A stretch of DNA of 64,000 nt from Virgisporangium aliadipatigenens (GTDB lineage Bacteria; Actinomycetota; Actinomycetes; Mycobacteriales; Micromonosporaceae): positions 1 to 64,000 of the forward strand of contig NZ_BOPF01000037.1 in the NCBI RefSeq assembly GCF_016863615.1, in the 5' to 3' direction. Within the stretch, counting starts at the first letter, position 1, and the number at the start of each line of letters is the position of its first letter. A program made the position numbers and the translations under genes. Positions 1 to 8,354 of this stretch are shown here, piece by piece. The notes under the pieces were generated by a model. It saw only the letters and a list, made by a program, of their open reading frames with translations. It was not told the origin of the DNA and ran no database searches.

Positions 1-198
1 GGCGGGTGCGCCGTCGACGAACCGGACGGTGGTGGCCTGCGCGGGGTCGGTGAGGTGCCGGCTCTCCACGACCTCGTCGGAGGCCCGCAGTTCCTGGTCC
101 ATGCGCATCATCGTGGTCTGCATGCCGGTGATCCACTCGGGGCTGCGCTCGGCGAGGGTGGCTCCCAGCCCGCCGAACATCATGATCATGTACTTCAC
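1..198 (-). CDS. YCII/DGPF-domain protein, 3' end cut by window edge
   Basis: The reading frame starts at a GTG (198-196) behind a clear ribosome site (GGAAGGAA) and reads MKYMIMMFGG, the typical opening of the YCII-related (DGPF) family. That family has a ferredoxin-like dimeric fold and often sits beside extracytoplasmic sigma factors in actinobacteria. Only the first 66 codons are present; the gene continues past the left edge. The function of such proteins is mostly unknown. The divergent neighbour is an SRPBCC protein, a common companion of DGPF genes, which supports the call. Confidence 0.8.
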   Translation of the reverse strand, partial: MKYMIMMFGGLGATLAERSPEWITGMQTTMMRMDQELRASDEVVESRHLTDPAQATTVRFVDGAPA

Positions 199-351
199 TC
201 GGGTTCCTTCCGCTGTGTGCTCTCCCGTGGAGCATCGGCGTCAGGTCGGAGCCGCTGTCGCCGTTCTCGACATCGTGCGCGTGGTTTCTTGTCGCGGCCG
301 GGATCGCGGGTGTCGCCACCCGGGGCGGGCGTTGGGTGTAGGAGTGGTTCT

Positions 352-816
352 GTGGCTGTCGACGTGCTGACCGACATCATCATCGAGCGCCCCTGCGCGG
401 AGGTCGCCGCCTACGCGGCCGATCCGTCGCACGCGCCCACGTGGTACGCGAACATCGAGTCGGTGGTGTGGCGCACGCCCGCGCCGGTGGCCGTCGGGTC
501 GCGGATGGACTTCGTGGCGCGGTTCCTCGGCCGGCGGCTGGCGTACACGTACGAGGTGGTGGAACTCGTCCCCGGCGAACGGCTGGTGATGCGCATCGCG
601 CAGGGGCCGTTCCCGATGGAAACCACCTACACGTGGGAACCGGTCGACCCGGAGCGCACCCGCATGACCCTGCGCAACCGTGGCGAGCCCGCGGGGTTCG
701 CCAGGATGAGCGCGCCGATGATGGCCGCGGCGATGCGGCGCGCCAACAGCAAGGACCTGGCCAACCTCAAACGGCTTCTCGAACGGCCGCCCGCCGGGTC
801 AGCGGGTGGGTGGTAG
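352..816 (+). CDS. SRPBCC (START/Bet v1-like) family protein, 154 aa
   Basis: A small cytosolic protein with the SRPBCC layout: an N-terminal strand and the WYANIESVVW segment near residue 25, then paired strands carrying RMDFVARFLGRRL, ERLVMRIAQGPFPM and the TYTWEP motif, and a C-terminal helix ending in the Lys/Leu-rich NLKRLLER. These proteins form a deep hydrophobic pocket for lipids, polyketides or other small molecules. No catalytic residue can be named. GTG 352 is chosen because AGGAG lies seven bases upstream; a second GTG at 364 is possible. It is divergent from the DGPF gene, with about 150 bases between them. Confidence 0.75.
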   Translation: MAVDVLTDIIIERPCAEVAAYAADPSHAPTWYANIESVVWRTPAPVAVGSRMDFVARFLGRRLAYTYEVVELVPGERLVMRIAQGPFPMETTYTWEPVDPERTRMTLRNRGEPAGFARMSAPMMAAAMRRANSKDLANLKRLLERPPAGSAGGW

Positions 817-865
817 GTCGAAGGCCGGGGACACGGCGGGGTCGGCGGAGCCGAGTGCCGGTGGC

Positions 866-905
866 GATCCCGCCCGGCTTCGACGCGGCCGGGCCGGCGG
901 GGATC
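866..905 (+). terminator. Imperfect GC-rich hairpin after the SRPBCC gene
   Basis: GATCCCGCCCGGC (866-878) can pair imperfectly with the arm at 888-905, which ends GCGGGGATC, around a nine-base loop. There is no T-run. It lies between the SRPBCC stop and the promoter of the next gene, so a weak terminator is the simplest reading. Confidence 0.3.
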
Positions 906-1013
906 GTCACCCCGGAGTTCGTCGATCGGTGCGCCGAGCCGCAGCGGCGTCGTGGCGACGGCGTCCGGCGATGTGACACCGGTTCGTAAGAACCTCCGCG
1001 ACGGGTTCGCTTG

Positions 1014-1019
1014 TAGGGT
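1014..1019 (+). promoter_or_regulatory. -10 box (TAGGGT) of a probably leaderless gene
   Basis: TAGGGT ends six bases before the GTG start at 1026, the spacing expected if transcription begins at the start codon. No Shine-Dalgarno sequence is seen. No good -35 box is visible. Confidence 0.4.
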
Positions 1020-1025
1020 CGGGCC

Positions 1026-1604
1026 GTGTCCGTTCGCCGCCTCTTCCCGCCGCTTGTCGCCGCGTTGGTACTGCTGGCCGGATGCGCCGGCGGAGCGGAC
1101 CCGTCCGGTGCCGACAGCGCGCCGGGTTCGTCCGCGCCCGGTTCGTCCGCGGCGGGTGCGGCTTCGCCGGGTCCGAGTTCAGCCGCCTCGGCGACCGGCG
1201 CGGTGGCCTCCACGCTGGCCTTCACGGCCCGGACGGTGAACGGCGCGCAGTTCGACGGGGCGACTCTCGCCGGACGCCCGACGGTGCTGTGGTTCTGGGC
1301 GCCGTGGTGTCCCACGTGTGCCGGCCAGGCCAAGGGCGTCAAGGCCACCGCCGAACAGCTGGTGGGCAAGGTGAACGTCGTCGGCGTCGGTGGCCTCGAC
1401 GACGAGTCGGCGATGAAGCGGTTCATCGGCGAGTGGAAGCTCGACGGAATGACGCACCTGTCGGACGAGGCCGGCGTGGTGTGGAAGAAGTTCGGGGTGA
1501 CGTCGCAGAGCACGTTCGTGCTGTTGGACAGCCGTGGCGCCGTGGTGCACAAGGGCGTTCTCAAGGGCGACGACCTGCCGGGCCGCGCGGGTGCGCTGAC
1601 CTGA
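1026..1604 (+). CDS. TlpA/DsbE-like thioredoxin lipoprotein, 192 aa
   Basis: A membrane-anchored extracytoplasmic thiol-disulfide protein. The lipoprotein signal ends LLAGC (lipid Cys 20) and is followed by a Ser/Ala/Gly-rich linker to about residue 60. The thioredoxin fold holds the active site WCPTC (Cys 95 and 98). The loop that normally carries the cis-proline reads SQST. Its stop overlaps the ATG of the ccdA gene by one base (TGATG), so the two are cotranslated. The CcdA partner would supply electrons from the cytoplasm, which implies a reductive role such as cytochrome c maturation or repair of exported proteins; the substrate is unknown. Confidence 0.85.
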   Translation: MSVRRLFPPLVAALVLLAGCAGGADPSGADSAPGSSAPGSSAAGAASPGPSSAASATGAVASTLAFTARTVNGAQFDGATLAGRPTVLWFWAPWCPTCAGQAKGVKATAEQLVGKVNVVGVGGLDDESAMKRFIGEWKLDGMTHLSDEAGVVWKKFGVTSQSTFVLLDSRGAVVHKGVLKGDDLPGRAGALT

Positions 1605-2500
1605 TGGCCGATGTCGGGCTCGCCCTGGCCGCCGGGCTGGTCGCCGCGATCAACCCGTGCGGGTTCGCGTTGCTGCCGGTGTACCTGACGCTCCTGGTCG
1701 TCGGTGACGACAGTCCCGGCCGGGCGCTGGCCGTCCGGCGCGCGCTCGCGGCCACCGCCGCGATGACGGCCGGGTTCGTCGCCGTGTTCGGCGTCATGGG
1801 ATTGGTGATCTCGCCGGTCGCGGGTCTGCTTTACCGGTACCTGCCGTGGTTCACCGTCGCGTTCGGGGTGTTGTTGGTGCTGCTCGCCGGGTGGCTGATC
1901 GCCGGTCGCGCGCTGCCGTCGTTCGGTCTGCGCCCGACGCGTGGACCGGCCCTGCGGCGGTCGGCCGGGTCGATGGTGCTCTTCGGCGCGGCCTACGCGC
2001 TGGCGTCGCTGTCGTGCACCATCGCGCCGTTCCTGGCGATCGTCGCGTCGAGCTTCCGCGCCGGATCGGTGCTGACCGGCGTGGGGCTCTTCGTCGCGTA
2101 CGCCGCCGGCATGGGCCTGCTGGTCGGGGTGGCCGCACTGGCCGTGGCGACGGCCCGCCCGGGTGCCGTGGCCCGCCTGCGCGGGTTCGGCCCGGCGATC
2201 TCCCGCCTCGCCGGTGCGGTGCTGCTGCTCGCGGGTGGTTACGTCGCCTACTACGGCTGGTACGAGTTGCGCGGCGACATCGACGACCCGGTGGTCGATG
2301 CCGCCCAGAGCGTGCAGCGTCTTCTGGTGGATGCGGTCGAACGGCCGGGTGCGGCGTGGATCGCGGTGCTGTTCGGCCTGCTTCTGGGCGGCGTGTGGGC
2401 GATCGGCGCGATCAGGACCCGACGCGCCGGCCGGACGCCCGCCCCGGTGCGGCCGGCCGACGGCACACCCGCGGCCGAGAAGGCGACCGGCGCGCACTGA
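1604..2500 (+). CDS. ccdA: CcdA/DsbD-family thiol-disulfide transporter, 298 aa
   Basis: An integral membrane protein that carries reducing equivalents from cytoplasmic thioredoxin to extracytoplasmic thiol proteins. The two functional cysteines lie in the family motifs AINPCGFALLP (Cys 19, first transmembrane helix) and SLSCTIAPF (near residue 132, fourth helix). About six hydrophobic segments form the core, and one extra helix (WIAVLFGLLLGGVWAIGAI) lies near the C-terminus before a charged tail. Its start overlaps the stop of the TlpA-like gene. With only that partner nearby and no cytochrome genes, the pair may serve general thiol reduction. Confidence 0.85.
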   Translation: MADVGLALAAGLVAAINPCGFALLPVYLTLLVVGDDSPGRALAVRRALAATAAMTAGFVAVFGVMGLVISPVAGLLYRYLPWFTVAFGVLLVLLAGWLIAGRALPSFGLRPTRGPALRRSAGSMVLFGAAYALASLSCTIAPFLAIVASSFRAGSVLTGVGLFVAYAAGMGLLVGVAALAVATARPGAVARLRGFGPAISRLAGAVLLLAGGYVAYYGWYELRGDIDDPVVDAAQSVQRLLVDAVERPGAAWIAVLFGLLLGGVWAIGAIRTRRAGRTPAPVRPADGTPAAEKATGAH

Positions 2501-2574
2501 CCACCGACCCGCCGGACGATGCCTCGCGATCGACAGCGGTCAAGAACGGGACCGCGTGCCGCGGGACTCGTGGA

Positions 2575-2580
2575 TACGGT
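2575..2580 (+). promoter_or_regulatory. -10 box (TACGGT) of a probably leaderless gene
   Basis: TACGGT ends seven bases before GTG 2588 and no ribosome site is present, the same geometry as upstream of 1026, 14722, 17684 and 56505. Confidence 0.4.
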
Positions 2581-2587
2581 CACACAG

Positions 2588-3580
2588 GTGACCGACCATC
2601 CCACTCCCACGGCACGCGCCCGGGAGCTCGTCGCCGGAGCGTACGACACGCACATCCACGTCGCGCCCGACGTGATGCCACGCCGCGTCGACGACGTGTC
2701 GCTGGCGCGCCGCTTCGCCGAGGTCGGCCTCGCCGGCTTCGTGCTCAAGTCGCACTACGTGCCCACCGCCGAGCGCGCCGAGGTGGTCCGGGCCGCCGTC
2801 CCCGGCGTCGACGCGCTGGGCGCGCTGACCCTCAACGGTTCCGTCGGTGGGCTCAACCCCGTCGCGGTCGAGATCGCCGGCCGGCAGGGCGCCCGGGTCG
2901 TCTGGCTGCCCACGGTGGACTGCGCCAACCAGCGCGAGTGCCAGGCCCGCGACCCGGCGGGCGCCAAGCCGCCGATGTGGGCGCAGCTGCAGGAGGATCT
3001 GGCGCGGCAGGGGATCCAGGCGCCGGCGATCGACGTGCTCGACGCCGAGGGCGCCGTCGTGCCGGCGCTGCGCCAGGTGCTCGCCCTCATCGCGAAGCAC
3101 GACATGGTGCTCGCCACCGGGCACCTCTCCGGCGCCGAGATCAGCGCCGTGGTGGCGGCGGCCGCCGAGGGCGGAGTGCGGCGCATCGTGGTCACCCATC
3201 CGGAGTTCACGTCGCAGAGGCTGCCGGTGCGGACCCAACGCGCGCTCGCCGAGCAGGGAGCCCTGATGGAACGCTGCTTCACGACGCCGTACACCGGAAA
3301 GGTCGCCTGGGAGACGCTGTTCGACCACATCCGGCGCGTCGGCCCGGAGCACTCGTTGCTCTCCTCCGACCTCGGACAGCCGTTCAACCCGCCGGTCGAG
3401 GACGGGCTCGCACTGCTCGCGGACCGCCTGCTGGAAGCGGGTTTCACCGAGGCGGAGGTGCACACGATGGCGGTGACGAACACCCGCCGCATCGGTGCCG
3501 CCCCGCAGACGCCCGGACCTGGTGCGGCCGCACCAGAACATATGAGCGGCCCGTCCATCGGCACCAGACACGGACGGTGA
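2588..3580 (+). CDS. DUF6282-type amidohydrolase-like protein, about 330 aa
   Basis: A predicted metal-dependent hydrolase of the amidohydrolase TIM-barrel kind. It opens with AYDTHIHVAPD, whose H-x-H is the usual first metal site; LKSHYVPT, TGHLSG and VVTHPEF supply further candidate metal ligands, and LLSSDLGQ supplies a late-strand Asp. This order matches the DUF6282 family. The substrate cannot be told from sequence. The frame is open upstream to 2519, but GTG 2588 fits the -10 box at 2575 and places the start close to the conserved region. It is a single gene after ccdA, and only pseudogenes follow. Confidence 0.7.
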   Translation: MTDHPTPTARARELVAGAYDTHIHVAPDVMPRRVDDVSLARRFAEVGLAGFVLKSHYVPTAERAEVVRAAVPGVDALGALTLNGSVGGLNPVAVEIAGRQGARVVWLPTVDCANQRECQARDPAGAKPPMWAQLQEDLARQGIQAPAIDVLDAEGAVVPALRQVLALIAKHDMVLATGHLSGAEISAVVAAAAEGGVRRIVVTHPEFTSQRLPVRTQRALAEQGALMERCFTTPYTGKVAWETLFDHIRRVGPEHSLLSSDLGQPFNPPVEDGLALLADRLLEAGFTEAEVHTMAVTNTRRIGAAPQTPGPGAAAPEHMSGPSIGTRHGR

Positions 3581-3654
3581 CGAGAGACGATGCCCCGCCT
3601 GGCGCCGAACGGAAGCCTGGAGGCGTGAACGGCACGCTCCACGAAAGGAACTTC

Positions 3655-3950
3655 CGTCTCCACACCTGTGGTATTTCCGGCCGAAGCGGTCTCCGCACCC
3701 CGGCCGTCGGCAGGTTGCAGTCCGTGGTGGAGCCCGCGCTTGCGATGCTGCCTACGAGCGCGAACTCCGCGAGTTCGTGACGGTCAACCAGGCGCTGGTC
3801 GACAGCGGTGCCGCCGGGCTCTTCCCGACCACGGCGGACGCCCTGCGGCAGCGCGACGCCCGGCTCCGCGAGCTGGTCACCCTGCCGCCGGCGCCGCCAC
3901 GGCCGGCCTACTCGGCGCTCGCGCTGCCCGAGTTCCCGTCGGCGGCCTGA
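3655..3950 (+). pseudogene. Remnant of a flavin-dependent (PHBH-like) monooxygenase
   Basis: From about 3735 one frame reads AYERELREFVTVNQALVDSG, then LFPTTADAL and RLRELVTLPP, and stops with TGA at 3950. This resembles the C-terminal tail of FAD-dependent aromatic monooxygenases. About 80 bases upstream a different frame reads STPVV, as in the N-terminal strand of such enzymes (normally STPVV followed by a GxGxxG loop). The whole FAD and substrate domain between them is gone. There is no usable start. It converges on a response regulator pseudogene whose tail overlaps it. Confidence 0.45.
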
Positions 3951-4425
3951 GCCAGACCCGTCCGGTAGGCGATGACGACCAGCTGCGCGCGATCGCGCGC
4001 CTCCAGCTTCGTCATGGCGCGCTGCACGTGCGCCCGGCGAGCCGGCCGGCGTCCGGGTGCGGGGCCGCCTCCGAGGCGTCCAGCAGTTCCTCGGCCCCGA
4101 TGCCGTTGCCGATGAAGCCGCCGGCGCCGGCGCGCAGTGCCCGCGCGACGTGCTCGTCGGTCTCGTAGGTGGTCAGGATCAGCACGTGCGTGGCGTGCAG
4201 TTGCGGATCCGCGCAGATTTCCGCGGTCGCCGCGAGCCCGTCGACCTGCGGCATGCGGATGTCCATCAGCACGACGTCGGGGCGCAACCGCCGCGTGAGC
4301 CGCACCGCCTCCCCGCCGTCGACGGCCTCCCCGACCACGGTGATGTCGTCGGCGCTCTCGAGCAGCAGGCGGAAGGCCTGACGGAGCAGCGCCTGGTCGT
4401 CGGCGAGCAGCACGCGGATCGTCAC
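3908..4425 (-). pseudogene. NarL/LuxR-type response regulator, broken in the HTH domain
   Basis: An ATG at 4425 begins a normal receiver domain: acidic pair Asp9-Asp10, phospho-acceptor Asp55 in VVLMDIRMP and the LILTTYE strand. The conserved Lys (usually GFLLKD) reads GFIGNG. After about residue 120 the frame runs to a premature stop at 4012, whereas another frame carries the LuxR tail (RAMTKLEARDRAQLVVIAY). Most of the DNA-binding domain has been deleted and the join is out of frame, so no functional regulator is made. Its ATG overlaps the stop of the adjacent kinase remnant by four bases, as in an intact two-component operon. Confidence 0.7.
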
Positions 4426-4982
4426 CGCGCCGTCCCGGCCTCGTCAGTGGCCGGGCCCGTGGTGTCCCGCATCGGCTGGATCGGCAGGCGGGCGCGGACG
4501 AGGAAGCCGCCTTCCGGACGGGTGCCCGTGACGACGGTGCCGCCGACCGCGCTGGCACGTTCCCCCATGCCTATCAGGCCGTAACCCGCGGGCCGCTCGG
4601 GCGCCGCGGAGGCCGCCGGCGTCCGGGCGCCGGGACCGTCGTCGGCGACGGAGACGGTCAAGCCGTCCGGGTCCCAGGCGAGGCGGACGTGGGCGGTGTC
4701 GGTGCCGGCCTGCCGCACCGACGCATCAGGGCCGGCCCGACGGAACCCGTCGAGGAGCGCGGGCAACTGGGACAGCCCGGGCGCGGGCTCGACGGGTGCG
4801 GCCGCGTCGTCGGAGTGGCGGAGCAGCCCCACCCAGGTAGGTCCGCCGGCCATCAGTGGGAACGCCACCACCGTCCCGGTCCGGCTCGCGTCCTGCCACA
4901 GTGGACTACCTCGACATTCACCCTCATGATCCGCGTCCAGGGTATCGAGCGGCGGGGTCGGAGAACGGGGATTGGCGGCCAC
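4422..4982 (-). pseudogene. Histidine kinase (HisKA_3/HATPase) remnant
   Basis: The frame keeps the end of the dimerisation region (LLRHSDDAAAPVEP, LSQLPALLDGF) and the ATP-lid half of the HATPase domain (VSVADDGPGA, GLIGMGERASAVGG, FLVRARLPI). It has lost the sensor region, the phospho-accepting histidine and the N-box helix: VRQAGTDTAHVRLAW joins directly where about 35 residues are expected. The first 45 residues are unrelated. Together with the response regulator it was once a two-component system next to the monooxygenase. Confidence 0.65.
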
Positions 4983-5085
4983 CGATCGGGGGCCGCCGGC
5001 CGGACTTCCCGTCGTCGATGCCCCGCCGGCCGGTCATGACCACAAGATTTCCTTCGTGTGACCCCTTGCGGCCTCTTGTGACGCC

Positions 5086-5102
5086 TGCCACAGTGAGTGG
5101 CA
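5086..5102. promoter_or_regulatory. Inverted repeat upstream of the tannase-family gene
   Basis: TGCCAC-AGTGA-GTGGCA is a perfect six-base inverted repeat with a five-base spacer, about 57 bases before the ATG at 5159. It is a plausible operator for the esterase/ABC operon; the TetR protein at 11615 is one candidate binder. No consensus promoter boxes could be fixed around it. Confidence 0.35.
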
Positions 5103-5158
5103 CTCGGTGCCGTCATTTTACGAATCGGCGGCACAGCGTGCTTAGTCAGGAGATCGCA

Positions 5159-6820
5159 ATGGGTCGCGTGCTCCGAGTTCGTGGAAGATTGATGCGAATC
5201 CCCGCCCGTCCGACGCTCGTCACCGCTCTGGTGACCGCGACGATGGTCCTCGGGCCGGTGCCCGCCGTCGCCGCGGTGGGCGCGGTCCCGAGATGCGCGG
5301 AGTTGGCGGGAGAAGAGATCCCGAGGTCGGTGATCAGCCTGCCGACGCGGGGCGGCCGGGTCGAGTCGGCAGCCCTGGTGACACAGGTGGTGAGTGGCCG
5401 GACCGTCGAGTACTGCGACGTCCGCGCCGCGCTTCGTCCGGTCGATCCGTCCGCCCCGGACATCAGGCTGAACGTCGGCCTGCCGGTGGCCTGGAACCGC
5501 AGCACGATGATGTTCGGCGGCGGCGGATTCAACGGGACGATTCCCAACATCGCCCAGAACGTGGCGTTCGGACGCCCCGATCAACCGGTGCCGCTGGCGC
5601 GTGGATATGCGGTCTACGCCAGCGACTCCGGCCACCAGGCGGGTCCCACCGGACCCCTGGACGGGTCGTTCGGCGCGAACGACGAGGCACTCCGGAATTT
5701 CGCGGCCGGCGATGCCCTCAAGAAGACCCACGACGCCGCCCGGTACCTCATCCGTCGTGGCTATGGCGTCGGTCCCCACCGCACGTACTTCGCGGGCGGC
5801 TCGACGGGCGGTCGCGAGGCTCTGGTCGTCGCGCAACGGTGGCCGGACGCCTTCGACGGCGTCATCTCCGTCTTCCCCGCCTGGAACAACATGGCCGAGA
5901 TCCTGTTTCTCGGACACCTCGTGCAGGTGATGTCGCGTCCCGGCGCGTACCCCGGGCCCGACAAGCAGGGCCTGCTCTACAACAGCGTCATGGCGGCCTG
6001 CGACGGCCGGGACGGTGTCGAGGACAAGATCATCTCGAACGAACGTGGATGCGACTTCGACCCCCGGGTGCTCCGCTGCCCCAACGGCGAGGACACCGGG
6101 CCGACGTGCCTGTCCGACCCGCAGATCGCATCGGTGATCGCCGCGTCGACGCCGTTCAGCTGGCCGTACCGCATCGCCAGTGGTGAACGGTCCTATCCCG
6201 GCTTCCCACTCCTGTCGGGCGCCGACATGAGGACGCCGTATCTCGGCTTCGGTACCACCGCGCCGGCCAACCCCATGCCGGTGACCAGCGGGTTCGGGCC
6301 CCAGTACTGGGATCAGTGGGTGAAGTACTTCCTGACCAGGGATCCCGGCTACAACTCCCTCGACCTCGATCCCCGGCGGCCGGGGAAGTGGCTCTCCCGG
6401 ATCAGCTACCTCTCCACCATCCAGGATCGCAACGACGCGGACCTTCGTCCCTTCGCGCGATCCGGCGGACGACTCCTGCTCCTGCACGGCGCCGCCGACG
6501 AGCTGGTCTCGCACCGTTCGACGAACGACTACTACCGGCGAGTGCTCGACACGGTGGGCGCCCGCAAGACGAACGAGTTCATGCGGTACTACCTCGCGCC
6601 GGGGGCGAACCACGCCAACTTCGGCGCACCCGCCTTCGCCGCCAACTGGGACTCGCTCTCCGCCCTGGAACGGTGGGTCGAGGACGGCCGGCCGCCGGTC
6701 GACCCGGTAGCGGTGGACAGCAGGAACGGCAGAACGCGCCCGCTCTGCGAGTACCCGCGCTGGCCGAAGTACCGCTCGGGCGATCCCGACAACGCGCAGA
6801 GCTTCGTGTGCGCGCTCTGA
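5159..6820 (+). CDS. Secreted tannase/feruloyl esterase family protein, 553 aa
   Basis: An exported alpha/beta hydrolase expected to split esters of aromatic acids. The signal peptide covers about residues 1-38 (cut near AVAAVGA). The nucleophile is in GGSTGGREA, the acid in HGAADELVSH and the histidine in PGANHANF. A Ca-site-like lid segment (GDGREGVEDK-type, here DGRDGVEDK) is present, as in the family. The family usually has Cys beside the catalytic Ser and His (the CS-D-HC disulfide); here both are absent. ATG 5159 has AGGAG six bases upstream. The ABC importer genes follow 38 bases later, so the enzyme probably releases what they import. Confidence 0.8.
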   Translation: MGRVLRVRGRLMRIPARPTLVTALVTATMVLGPVPAVAAVGAVPRCAELAGEEIPRSVISLPTRGGRVESAALVTQVVSGRTVEYCDVRAALRPVDPSAPDIRLNVGLPVAWNRSTMMFGGGGFNGTIPNIAQNVAFGRPDQPVPLARGYAVYASDSGHQAGPTGPLDGSFGANDEALRNFAAGDALKKTHDAARYLIRRGYGVGPHRTYFAGGSTGGREALVVAQRWPDAFDGVISVFPAWNNMAEILFLGHLVQVMSRPGAYPGPDKQGLLYNSVMAACDGRDGVEDKIISNERGCDFDPRVLRCPNGEDTGPTCLSDPQIASVIAASTPFSWPYRIASGERSYPGFPLLSGADMRTPYLGFGTTAPANPMPVTSGFGPQYWDQWVKYFLTRDPGYNSLDLDPRRPGKWLSRISYLSTIQDRNDADLRPFARSGGRLLLLHGAADELVSHRSTNDYYRRVLDTVGARKTNEFMRYYLAPGANHANFGAPAFAANWDSLSALERWVEDGRPPVDPVAVDSRNGRTRPLCEYPRWPKYRSGDPDNAQSFVCAL

Positions 6821-6858
6821 ACGCCGCCGAGTTCACGAACACGTCGGAAGGAGGCCAG

Positions 6859-7623
6859 GTGACGGCGGGCGAGCGGGTGGCGGTGCGCACGCGGGCGCTG
6901 ACCAAGGAGTTCCGGGGCTTCCGCGCGGTCGACTCCGTGGACCTGGCGGTGCGGGAAGGCAGCGTGCACGCTCTGGTGGGTCCGAACGGTGCGGGAAAGA
7001 CCACCCTGTTCAATCTCCTGACCGGCTTCGTGGCGCCCACGTCCGGGACGATCACGGTGTTCGACCAGGACGTCACCGGGCGCCCGCCCGAGCAGGTCGC
7101 ACGCTGCGGCGTGGCCAGGTCGTTCCAGATCACCAGCCTCTTCGAGACGCTGACGAGCCGCGAACATGTGGAACTCGCACTCCAGGGACACACCAGGGAC
7201 GGGTTCCGGTTCTGGCGGTCGGAGAAGCTGCTGGGGCGCAACCGGGCCCGGGTCGACGACCTGCTCGCGCAGGTGGGGCTGCTGCCGCTCGCGGACAAGC
7301 CGGTCGGCCTGCTCGCCTACGGGCAGAAGCGCGCGCTCGAGCTGTCACTGGTCCTGGCGGTGGATCCACCGGTGATGCTCCTCGACGAGCCCACCGCCGG
7401 GATGGGGATCGAGGACGTCGACCGCACCATCGAACTGGTCCGCCGCATCGCGGTCGGCCGCACGGTGGTGCTCGTCGACCACAACATGCACGTCGTCGGC
7501 AGCCTGGCGGACCGGGTGACCGTTCTGCAGCAGGGCAGGATCCTGGCGGAGGGCACCTACGACGAGGTCCGCAACGACGAACGGGTGATCACCGCTTACC
7601 TGGGCGAGGCCGAGCATGCTTGA
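6859..7623 (+). CDS. livG: Branched-chain amino acid-type ABC transporter ATPase (LivG-like), 254 aa
   Basis: A cytosolic ATP-binding subunit of a Liv/HAAT-class importer. It has Walker A GPNGAGKTT, a degenerate ABC signature in the LivG style (AYGQKRALEL), Walker B VMLLDEPTAGM, and switch histidine in VLVDHNMHVV. GTG 6859 lies behind AAGGAGG. The following ATPase gene overlaps it by eight bases. Liv-type systems import amino acids but also benzoate-like acids and other carboxylates; the esterase upstream makes an aromatic or hydroxycinnamic acid a reasonable guess. Confidence 0.9.
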   Translation: MTAGERVAVRTRALTKEFRGFRAVDSVDLAVREGSVHALVGPNGAGKTTLFNLLTGFVAPTSGTITVFDQDVTGRPPEQVARCGVARSFQITSLFETLTSREHVELALQGHTRDGFRFWRSEKLLGRNRARVDDLLAQVGLLPLADKPVGLLAYGQKRALELSLVLAVDPPVMLLDEPTAGMGIEDVDRTIELVRRIAVGRTVVLVDHNMHVVGSLADRVTVLQQGRILAEGTYDEVRNDERVITAYLGEAEHA

Positions 7624-8308
7624 GGTCACCGGTCTGAAGGCGTGGTACGGCCAGGCGCAGGCCCTGCACGGGGTGGACATACGCGTGGGCGTGGGCGAGG
7701 TGGTCGCGCTGGCCGGACGCAACGGTGCCGGCAAGACCACCCTCGTGCGGTGCGTGATGGGCCTGCACCGGCAGGTCGACGGCGCCGTGCGCTTCCTCGG
7801 CCGCGACGTCACGCACACGCCGGCGCACCAGAGGGCCCGCGCCGGCATGGGCTGGGTCCAGGACGACCGCGGCATCTACAGCAGCCTTTCGGTGGAGGAG
7901 AACCTGCTGCTGCCGCCCAAGGTCTCCGACCGGGCCTGGACGCTGGAGCGGGTCTACGAGGCGTTCCCCGTCCTCGCCGAACGCCGCAGGGCGAGCGGCA
8001 CCACGCTGTCGGGCGGGGAGCAACAGATGCTGGCCATCGCCAGGGCGCTGCGGACCGGTGCCCGGCTGTTGCTCATGGACGAACCCTCCGAGGGCCTGGC
8101 CCCGGTGATCGTGGCCCGGATCGGCGCCATCATCCGCGAGATCAAGGCCACCGGCGCCGGTGTGCTGCTCATCGAGCAGAACGTCAAGTTCGCGGCCACC
8201 GTGGCCGACCGGCATTACCTGATCAGCCAGGGCCGCATCGTCAACGCCATCGACAACTCCGAGTTCGGCAGCCGCGAGGGCGAACTCCTCAAGCACCTCG
8301 GCATCTGA
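7616..8308 (+). CDS. livF: Branched-chain amino acid-type ABC transporter ATPase (LivF-like), 230 aa
   Basis: The second ATPase subunit. It has Walker A GRNGAGKTT, the canonical LSGGEQQ signature, Walker B RLLLMDEPSEGL, and LLIEQN with Gln-Asn in place of the switch His, as usual for LivF. The N-terminal MLEVTGLKAWYGQAQAL is typical. It starts inside the end of the LivG gene and is read with it. It pairs with LivG on the two permeases encoded downstream. Confidence 0.9.
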   Translation: MLEVTGLKAWYGQAQALHGVDIRVGVGEVVALAGRNGAGKTTLVRCVMGLHRQVDGAVRFLGRDVTHTPAHQRARAGMGWVQDDRGIYSSLSVEENLLLPPKVSDRAWTLERVYEAFPVLAERRRASGTTLSGGEQQMLAIARALRTGARLLLMDEPSEGLAPVIVARIGAIIREIKATGAGVLLIEQNVKFAATVADRHYLISQGRIVNAIDNSEFGSREGELLKHLGI

Positions 8309-8354
8309 CCGGCCGATGAGACAACGCGAAGCTTCGATACGACTGGGGAACGCC

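Noticed and set aside
767-2497. A 576-codon minus-strand frame opposite the TlpA/CcdA genes, and similar long antisense frames elsewhere (1846-3780, 21697-24102, 19514-22267, 39798-41552)
   Set aside because: They are rich in Arg/His/Pro, lack any domain and lie exactly opposite well-supported genes; such frames are common by chance in high-GC DNA.
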